64,000 nucleotides of DNA from Eutypa lata. Taxonomy: Eukaryota > Ascomycota > Sordariomycetes > Xylariales > Diatrypaceae. Shown here piece after piece: positions 55,592 to 64,000 of this stretch; within the stretch, counting starts at the first letter, position 1, and every line of letters begins with the position of its first letter. Made by a program: the position numbers and the translations under genes. Below the pieces are notes generated by a model, which searched no databases, was not told the origin of the DNA, and saw only the letters and a program-made list of their open reading frames with translations. The stretch lies in NCBI GenBank assembly GCA_022661535.1, contig JAKULF010000005.1, positions 5,022,001 to 5,086,000 of the forward strand, written 5' to 3'.

Positions 55592-58500
55592 CTTTCTTTT
55601 TAGCTTTCGAGGGGGGTTTTTTTGGTGTAAGGTTCGCTCTTTTTTATAGGGTCCAATGCACATGGAACACTCGATAGGTACACGAGAAACTTTCCGTCCG
55701 ATTGCGGTTTCGGCAAGGTCGGTCAATGGGTTCTACCAGTCAGTCTTTTTTCGGTTTTGAGATTTTCTCTCTAGACGGTCAAAATAGCGGAAGGTTCTTT
55801 ACTAGAAATTTTAATGGGGCATCAGGGAACCCTTGCTCTCAAAAAGTACATAGGTACATACTTAGTTATGTAGTATTATGTAAGGCAACTAAAATGGCGG
55901 GGTAGCAAGAGCGACGGGATCTCATCCCATGTTGGCAGGGATCTTGGGTTACAGAGAGGAAGAGGTTGTTTGTCAACTTGAAACTCACAGTGAACTGGTG
56001 GCTGTTGCATCTAAATTCAAGACGACTTTAGTGTATTCCAATCAGAGGATAAACACCTATCTTAATTAATATGATATCGGGATTCATAAGTATGGATGAA
56101 GGTGAAGAGAACAGTTCATACTTCTGCGGATGCATCTACAGCCTTGACTTCCTCCCTAGCCAGCCTCTTCATGATCGCCTGGGGGTTAGCTCGCCTGCTC
56201 GTCAAGTTCAGTGTCCGGATATAAGAAAATTAATAGTAGGCAACGCTTCTAGGTACATATTTCTATTCTAAAGAATGGTGAGTGTATAGCTTAAAGCTGT
56301 TTGTTACACCTCAAGCTGCTCAAGTTCAGCTCACACACAACGCCCACTTGAGCACGTCCAGATAAAAGTTGGTAGAAGCAAAGGGGCTCCTATGACTTAA
56401 GCTTTCTACGTACCTACATGGGTAGACCCAGACTAGAGTACCTGAGAAACATATTATACGATGGGGAGAACGGCGTAATAAGGCTACGGAATCATACCTC
56501 GTGTACGATGTGTATGGAAATCTAGACTCATTGGTTTATTAAGAAACTTACAAGACTGGACAACTTCATTGGATCTTAGCATATTGATGGTATAACGTCA
56601 TATCTTCTCTTTGTAGTATATACCTCCAAAGCTTTGGTGAAACATAAGACAAAGAAATCAACTCAAGAAGCTGGGCATAAAACATTACGTACTAATGGTG
56701 GCGGCAACGGAGAGCCTTGTATTGGCTCACTGTGTAGAAACAAAGTTTAAGGATTGATCGTATGTATGTATGACCAAGAAGCGAGAATCTCACAAGTGTC
56801 GATGATCTTAAAATATTAGTAGTTCCAAACGGACTAGGGGGGAGCCGGCGATAGGTGTCTGTGACAGGATCTGCATGTTGGAAACAAATGCAATGCTATC
56901 CTGTTTGGATGTAGATCACTTGTAGTACGTATTACTAGAGGGAGTGCATATGTAGGTATGTATGTATGCAGTTCTCTTTCAGAAGCCTTGTAGTTGGAGT
57001 TGACGCTGCTGATCAGCGAAACGCCTAGAGCCCCAGCAATATCCGCCAACTAGGAATTAGCGCCGGTTGTCGCTGACAGAACAGTAATAAAAGTGAGCTG
57101 AAACATATTATTTCCTAGGTACTTACTTATGTAAGTAATCTCACATGCTTCATTCTATAGCGTAGCGACGTAGGAGGAAGAAGAGAAATGCCATGAAGGG
57201 TAGGTACATGGTAAAGACCTTGACAATCAGAATGCCCAAGTAGACTGCGTAAATGCTACAACAATGCCGGATCTAGGGATTCTGCAGGATCTGCAGCGGC
57301 TGGGTAGGGTAAAGTGTATGTATGCGTTGTAGATATTCTAGCAAGGACGCCTTGGACGTTTGCTACAAGATACTCCCCAGGGTGTCAGCCGGTTTCAGAT
57401 TCGGCGGCCTCATTACTGGATCGTTCTTGGTCGCATTTTGTTCTGAGTAAGAGTAAGACTTCAACGGCCACACAACCATCGAAATCGAGGAAAATCACAT
57501 AGCCTCGAGGGCATTTGGCTTTTCCGTTAAAGGTAGGATTTCGTGTGTAGGCTAATTAGCAAGTATATAGGATCGGCGGAAGTTTTCGATCGTTGGTTAT
57601 TGGGGGGTTTAGATCACCAACTTTTAATAGTAAGAAAGCTTCCAACGTCCAAAGAACTTGGTCAGGATCAAAGCACACTATTACATACATGTATCTTAAG
57701 ATCTGGGTCAGGCTAGCTCTTCCGATATTCGAAGCCTACCCATTTACCAATTGCATTTCTTCATACTTGCGACTTCAAACGATTCCAGCTCGTTCGGACG
57801 TACATATCTGCAGTGTAACTAGACTTGGTGCCCACACACCTAGCCTTAAAGAAGTCCAACACCGGATAATCAACCCGTGGACGAAGGAGGCAATATTGAC
57901 GAATACCTAGGTCTGCGTGGAATCAACCAAGCCTTTGAGACCATGCACGTTTTGCAATACTAGTTGGTGTTGCCGAGGCCTACAAAAGGATATAAAAGAG
58001 GATGACTGAGATAGCGATAGCTTCGGGTATGGTTTTTTAGGGGATTCTTCGCTAGGACTAAATGACCTGAAACAATCAGCCAGAAATTTCAGCAGGGCCC
58101 CTGACTATCGCATTGTCGTGAAGGATAAGAGGATCTACAGAAATGGTCTGATTTTACTAGTAAACTTATAGCCTTGAGACCCCTATCTGAAATATTGCAC
58201 GTGCTGCAGCGAGCGTCAACCAGCGTGTAAGAAGTTGCGAATTACGAAAACCAAACAGCCGCAACGATTTGGCTTAACTACCTGAAGTTGGCTTATAGAA
58301 TAGGAATATAGACGATATGCCTCCTACCTCTAGACCGCTAACAAGCCTACCAATATGCGCCTTTCTCTCATACCTACTAAGCGGGAGACTTTCGTAGGCA
58401 ATCAGGCAATTTGTTAGATAATACATACATACATGAAGTATTCCACTCCATGCAATCGACAATGTATACCCTACTACGAAGTATTAAACACCATGTAATA

Positions 58501-59642
58501 AAATAGGAGATTTAAACTCATTCAAGTAATATGTTATCTAAATTCCATGCAGTAATTAAAAGATGACTTGCTTAAAAGTGCACTTAGTTACAATTTATTA
58601 CTATGCTCAGGTAATAGTTACTCTCCATCGCGTTGTTGGTTCATAGATGGCATCTTCTTTAACCGTTAATCGCCTCCCTTAGGATTTTATTGCCTAGGTG
58701 GGTAATAGGTGTGGGGAATAATCCCCTAGATTGCCACGATTGTCCAGTGTAAGTAGCGAATGCGGTATAGGTGGAACACTAATAACTCTAGCCGCTCCCC
58801 TCCCTCCCCTCAATTGCTAACTTGCTACTTGCTTGCTACACCACCGTCAAGGCCACACGAGTGTCCACCCGCTGCCCACTCACACCCACACCCACACTAC
58901 ACCTACCTCTACATGCTACACCCCCTTCTGTCTTGATTCCAACTCCCTTCTGGGCCCAGAATCACCTGCTAGCCTCCGCCTCGAACAAACTCAATTGAGG
59001 ACATCCAACTCGATTAGGCTCGGTGTTCTCTACCTTCACGATAGCAAACCGACAGACAAATACAACGACAACTAACTAGCTCTAATAACTACTTAGTTAT
59101 AACTGGGGGTTTCTACTTTCAGTTGGGAACCTATTTTCGAAGCCTTGTTCTTGTCACCGCTTATTTCCATTGTCAGAACCCCTTTTCCAGCACATGTAAA
59201 CCGATCATCTTCATCACTACCTACTCTACCGACCGGCATCTCTTCCTCGGACGAACCAAACACCACACCACTCGTTCCGAGGCTGAATGACCAACTTCTC
59301 TTTCTATCGTTCCCTTGCCGGTGTCGCTTAGGTTTTAAAGAACTTAAACATACGGCATTTCAATCTAACCTGGTCTAGTTTGTGCCGGCATTGCCGCCGG
59401 ACATTGGGCCTCACGGCTTCGTCTAGGAGTCACCAAGTTGCTTCAGTTGCTCTAAACGACGGTAATCTTCATCTTCTATAGATAAGACTGCCAGCGCCGA
59501 ACGAGATATTATACCGCGATACCCCTGTTTTACCAAAGAATCAAGTACCTAGAGCTTCTGAAAGAAGTATTCACTCTGTCATACTATTATTGTGTCTTTG
59601 TTTGCCTACCATTCCAAACGTCAAAAACCCGGATCATTCACA
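55592..59642. other. Divergent intergenic region RPF1 / CLA4
   Basis: About 4 kb with only short frames (up to 105 aa at 57593-57910, no recognised domain). The last ~850 bp are C/T-rich (58790-59100) with CACACCCACACCCACAC at 58878-58894, consistent with a TATA-less promoter and long leader of the kinase gene. Two small upstream ORFs are described in the findings. No RNA gene found. Confidence 0.5.
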
Positions 59643-62522
59643 ATGGCCGCACAAAACGGGTGAGTCTTAGCCATTTCCTTTCCTACTAGGCCACAACCTC
59701 GTCCGAGACCATGACCTCGTTGTCTCGCTGCGACAGAGCAGTCCATAGGCCACAACACTTCTGCCTGATTGCCTAATATATACCCAAGTCCATTTCTTAT
59801 TCCTATTTTCAAAGGACTTTTTTTTGCTAATCATGACGAATTACAGCAGCATGTATTCGAGCAGCCAGTTCATGAACCCTGGACCTGCGCCTCGACCCCC
59901 AGGTGATAATAGACCACGACTGAATCTCACTCCTAGTGCTAACCTTCCAGGAAACATGGTTAGCTCCCCAATCACGCGCACTGCCACTTCGACATACACT
60001 GGATCTACCATCTCCTTACCGTTGGCCCGCGAACGGTCGAATGCTGCAGATGGTATGGGAGGAGTTGCTGTCATCAAGGAGGGCTGGGCTCAGGTCAAAG
60101 AGAGCAGGAACTTTATCCAGCCCTGGAAGCAGAAGTACCTCATCCTCCGCAAGGAATCTCTCGACTTCCATAAGACCGAGGGCGGAAAGATATCCTATAC
60201 GCTCTACTTGAAGGATGTGACGAATGTCGGGCGAGTTGAGGCTGCTGGCACTATTTTTGAGATAAAAAGAGTCCAAAATGGGGCTTCTAACAGCCCTGGC
60301 GATGACGATGGCCAATTCAAGGCCCTTCACATCAGGGTCAAGAGCGACGACGACCTCTATGACTGGATAGATCTTCTCTATGGGCGATGTCCCACGATGG
60401 GAGGCGTCAGCAATCCGACCAACTTTTCTCACGCCGTTCATGTCGGTTTCGATCCGCAGACTGGACAATTCGTTGGGTTACCACCGGAATGGTCCAAGTT
60501 GTTGAACTCCTCTGCTATCACCAAAGAGGATTATGAACGCAACCCTCAGGCTGTCTTCGAAGTTTTAGATTTCTATTCGGATCTTACTAAGAGAGCAGAT
60601 AACCCACAACAGTATCCAAGCCTTACTCCAACGCCCCCAGCAAGCTCTCAAGCAAACAAGCAACTTGGGTATGGCACAGGTAATTCAGTTGCTCCACCAC
60701 GCCCCATGCCGCCTACTCAGCAACGCAGCAACAGCAACAACTTCCCTACCACTCCTTCACAACAGTCCGGACCTCCCCCGCGACGGCCATCGCCCCCAAC
60801 TACTTCTTTGCCGCTTCGACAGCAGACACCAACGCAGCCGAGCTATGCCTCTCAGGATGCTGCACGTGAGGAACAGCGCAAGAAGCAACTCGAGCTGCAG
60901 AGGCAGAGAGAGATTGAGGAACAGAACCGTCGTGATTTGGAAGCTTACAATGCATCCATACCGACGAAGAAGGTACCGATGGCTCAACAAGAGATTGGTG
61001 GTGGGTATAGCGGACCTTCTGGCTCGCCGTCCGCAGACCGTTACAACCCAAGCAGAGCAGCCCCCCCTGCACCAAAGCCTTCGAACCCTGGTTCTCTCCG
61101 TGCCCAACGGCCTGCCCCGCCCGCACCGAACTCTCAAGGGCCCGCTAGGCCTGCTTTAACACCACAATCCAGTGCAGGATCTGTGCCTTCTCGTGACCCT
61201 TCTGCCAACCAATCGGCCCAACGCATGCCTCCTCGAAATGACCAGCCTTCGGCAGCACAGAAATACCCCAATAATGCTCCCAGTGCTTCCCAACCTAGGC
61301 CCAATGGCCCAAGCCAAGCACAACCCCCCCGTGGCCCTGCGGCCGTGAAGCCTCTTAATGTGCCAGCCAAACCATCTCAGACGCAACAGACTGATAGCGT
61401 GAAGGCCGCTGAAGCCGCTCTGACAGCCAAGCCGACCCCTGCGGAGAGGAAGCAAGATGTCCGCATGTCAACGATGTCGGAGAAGGAAGTTATGGCCAAA
61501 CTCATTGAGGCGGTTTCCAAGGATGACCCCAACTTGTCTTATGCGAAGCAGAAGAAGATTGGTCAGGGCGCTTCAGGTTCCGTCTACGTGGCCAAAGTCA
61601 AAGAAGGTGCTGTTTCTTCAGTTGCCCGGGATGTTCTTCGATCCCAGGGTCCCAGGGCTCAGGTTGCTATTAAGCAGATGGATCTAGCTCACCAGCCACG
61701 CAAGGAGCTCATCGTAAATGAGATCATGGTGATGAAGGATAGCAAGCACCGTAACATCGTCAACTTCCTTGACGCTTTCCTACGCAACAACAATTCTGAG
61801 CTTTGGGTTGTCATGGAATATATGGAGGGTGGTGCTCTGACAGACGTGATTGACAACAACCCTGTTATCACTGAGGAGCAGATCTCGACAATTTGTCTCG
61901 AGGTAAGAATAATAATATCCATCCACGGCCCAATGTGTCCCTTACTAATATGATACTAGACTTGTCAAGGATTGCAACACCTGCACTCTCAAAACATTAT
62001 TCACCGTGATATCAAGAGTGACAACGTTCTCTTGGATGCTCGTGGCAATGTCAAGATTAGTAAGTGTGCTTACGAAGCCATGTCTGAGAACAGAAAACTG
62101 ACCGAACCCCAGCCGATTTTGGCTTCTGTGCCAAGCTCACCGAAACCAAGTCCAAGCGAGCCACTATGGTCGGCACACCTTACTGGATGGCTCCCGAAGT
62201 TGTCAAGCAGAAGGAGTATGGCCCCAAGGTCGATATCTGGTCACTTGGTATCATGGCTATTGAGATGATCGAGTCCGAACCACCTTACCTCAACGAGGAA
62301 CCGCTGAAGGCACTATATCTGATCGCAACCAACGGCACGCCCCGCCTCAAGAAGCCTGAGAAGCTCAGCAAGGAACTTAAGGCTTTCCTCTCGGTATGCT
62401 TATGTGTCGATGTTAAGAGCCGTGCTTCTGCCGATGAACTTCTACAGCACGATTTCCTGAAGCATGGTTGCCCTCTGCCAAGTCTGTCTGAACTGCTTGC
62501 ATTCCGGAAGCACTCGAAATAA
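59643..62522 (+). CDS. CLA4: PAK-family serine/threonine kinase Cla4
   Basis: Four exons: 59643..59659, 59847..61902, 61960..62059 and 62113..62522, 860 aa. The first exon is 17 nt (MAAQN plus part of Gly). Its GTGAGT donor and the TTACAG acceptor at 59846 join in phase to [10 protein letters not shown]; an in-frame ATG inside intron 1 (59824) is the competing start. PH domain about residues 80-188 ([20 protein letters not shown]). CRIB motif about 195-222 ([20 protein letters not shown]) for Cdc42/Rac. A Pro/Gln-rich linker follows. The kinase domain begins near residue 570: [75 protein letters not shown] and [22 protein letters not shown]+CRIB+kinase defines Cla4, which drives septation, polarity and hyphal growth downstream of Cdc42/Rac1. 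Confidence 0.95.
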
Positions 62523-63526
62523 GCACCGTATATTTGATTTCTCTATATACCCTCTTTACACGCATTTGTTGCTATCCGGATACCATCGCAGCTTGGTGCG
62601 TTGGTTGGTGATGATCATAGTGATTTCAGTGGAGACTTTTGGTGGATTATGCATATCCAAAGGGCGTTGGGAGGCGGGCCTATGTTGCAGATTCAAGCAC
62701 AAGTGGTGTTTAACGCTGTACGGTGGAACAACCTATAGGCTCATACTTCGATTGACGATACCACACTTATGTGTCATACGAGGTCCGAGGCTGGCGATTA
62801 CCACAGGCCCTTGAACAACAAACCGAACTAAACAAGAGATTCATAAGGGTCCGCAGCTACGGCCACTTGCATACGTGTATGGATCCGCAAGAAGACGCAT
62901 GTAATAATCCATAATTGGAGATTATACCCGCAAGTAAGGGCGCATTATACGCATGATTGGAATAGATGGGGCATGGCATGGTAAGGAAGCAAAGCAGGCG
63001 AGCGAGCGAGCAAACAAACAAGGCAAGCAAGCATAAAGCGTGTTTGTAATGGTGAATGAATTCTGATACATATATACTGCTTTGCGAGTTGCTGAACATT
63101 GTTAAAACGATTACCCTGATACATGTTATGATAATAAAATGAGTTTTGTGCAGCATGAGATGGCCTACCCATTTGTAACCTTTTTATTTTCTTGTGGGAA
63201 TTCTTGGTTGCAAGCAACTATGTCTTTCTCATTTCTAGATCATTGAGGATAAACCGCTTGCATTAGGGCTAGCAGCATATTTACTGACATAGATTGGGAT
63301 TTTATGTAGGCAAGGCTTATGATGCCCGCCCTCTTCCGGGTAAGAAGTTCATGGTGATGGTTTGGATGAATCCATATCAGAGTCAACATGATAGCATACA
63401 TGGGTACAAGTAGCAAATCACACAATACAAATATAACTATTCCTTCCCATCCATTCCAATCCACATTCACATCCGGATATTTCATTTCCGCTTCTCTCAA
63501 ATCCCCAAACCCCCACCAAGAAAACA
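62523..63526. other. Convergent spacer CLA4 / right-edge gene
   Basis: About 1 kb of 3' region. It contains a GCGA/AAAC/GGCA tetranucleotide-like stretch at 62996-63032. No gene seen. Confidence 0.5.
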
Positions 63527-63997
63527 TCAACCACATACATCCCAGCTCCCACCCCCCAGCGGGCCCGACAAGTGCCAGTCGGTCAGGAGGTCGAGCACCA
63601 AGGGATCGATATTGCGGTTCGCCTTGATGAATATGGTCTCGTAAGGGTGGACGTTGCTCCCGAAGTACGTGTTCCCGAAAAGCACGTCGCCTTCAGCAGC
63701 ACCGCCCGCGGCCTCGGGGACCCCGCACGACGCTGCGTAGTCGCTTCTGCCTTCGCCTTCCGATGACGAGGGCGACGACGACGATGAGTTTTTGTGGTAT
63801 GCCGCCATCATTGCGTCGACCTCGTACCCAGCCTCCCGGATCATCGCCGCCGACTGCACCTCTGCGTTGATTGCTACGTTGCGCTCGTTGTAGCACCCCT
63901 GCAGCGCGACTGGGTTCACTTCGGAGGCAGAGCCATCGGGACGCTGCCGCGGATAGAGTAGGAGCTCCATTCCGATCGAGTCCGTTGCCCAGATCAT
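63527..63997 (-). CDS. Fungal hypothetical protein, C-terminal part
   Basis: Partial: the frame stays open to the right edge, so the gene probably starts outside; the ATG at 63997 is only the first visible one. The visible 156 residues contain GCYNERNVAINAEVQSAAMI, then AGYEVDAMMAAYH, a Ser/Glu-rich low-complexity insertion, then DVLFGNTYFGSNVHPYETIF and IKANRNIDPLVLDLLTDWHL. I recognise this block order from a family of uncharacterised, secreted-looking or cell-surface fungal proteins, but cannot name it. No catalytic motif is evident. The C-terminus is Gly-rich. Confidence 0.65.
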   Translation of the reverse strand: MIWATDSIGMELLLYPRQRPDGSASEVNPVALQGCYNERNVAINAEVQSAAMIREAGYEVDAMMAAYHKNSSSSSPSSSEGEGRSDYAASCGVPEAAGGAAEGDVLFGNTYFGSNVHPYETIFIKANRNIDPLVLDLLTDWHLSGPLGGGSWDVCG

Positions 63998-64000
63998 CGA

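Noticed and set aside
59824..61953. CLA4 starting at ATG 59824 or 59833 inside the first intron
   Set aside because: Those ATGs overlap a TGCTAAT branch-point-like motif and lie just before a TTACAG acceptor. The ATG at 59643 with the 17-nt exon gives a phase-correct, more natural N-terminus.
1..64000. CRISPR arrays, rRNA genes or an intact transposon
   Set aside because: No regularly spaced direct repeats, rRNA-like blocks, reverse-transcriptase or transposase motifs, or long terminal repeats were seen.

Overview
This window is nuclear DNA of a filamentous ascomycete (Pezizomycotina, probably Sordariomycetes). The reasons are: many short GT-AG introns of 51-250 nt with CTAAC-type branch points; monocistronic genes on both strands; GC-rich coding third positions inside AT-richer spacers; long pyrimidine or purine leaders; and fungal families such as fungal OPT transporters, DUF3632-like proteins, a Cla4-type PAK with PH and CRIB domains, and mitochondrial Cbp3. 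I reconstructed exon/intron structures by hand by matching reading phase across GT (once GC) donors and AG acceptors. Identities come from recognised motifs, not from a search.

Layout. 0-8 kb: 3' end of an MFS exporter (+), a DUF3632-like gene (-) and an F-box gene (+) whose 3' end lies in a degenerate 20-nt tandem repeat. 7.8-19 kb is a dense housekeeping block: 6-phosphogluconolactonase (-), PHO13-type phosphatase (+), a PhyH-type dioxygenase (+), dihydrofolate reductase (+), CBP3 (-) and mitochondrial beta-ketoacyl-ACP synthase CEM1 (-). 19.8-23.3 kb holds an eleven-exon oligopeptide transporter (+). 24.0-25.4 kb is an AT-rich gene-free stretch with a tRNA-like, hairpin-rich element. 25.4-40.5 kb holds a CBM48 protein (-), a superfamily 1 helicase (-), IWR1 (+), a small F-box-like protein (+) and a putative DNA-binding protein (-). 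40.5-47.6 kb is a 7-kb gene desert. 47.6-49.1 kb is a BBE-type FAD oxidoreductase (-). 50.2-55.6 kb groups three ribosome-production genes: RPL41 (+, only 25 codons in two exons), RNA polymerase I subunit RPA49 (+) and assembly factor RPF1 (-). 59.6-62.5 kb is CLA4 (+), and the right edge cuts a hypothetical gene (-).

How the genes relate. Most are unconnected housekeeping genes. Two neighbourhoods are functionally suggestive: 6PGL next to PHO13 (pentose-phosphate flux and repair of a metabolite that inhibits it), and RPL41-RPA49-RPF1 (ribosome synthesis). I found no CRISPR, rRNA, intact transposon or secondary-metabolite cluster, and nothing I can defend as a wholly new system. The best candidates for something undescribed are the structured tRNA-like element at 24.04-24.3 kb, a dispersed tRNA-Leu-like repeat pair (6.4 and 12.3 kb), and a frame-preserving hydrophobic intron in the CBM48 gene.
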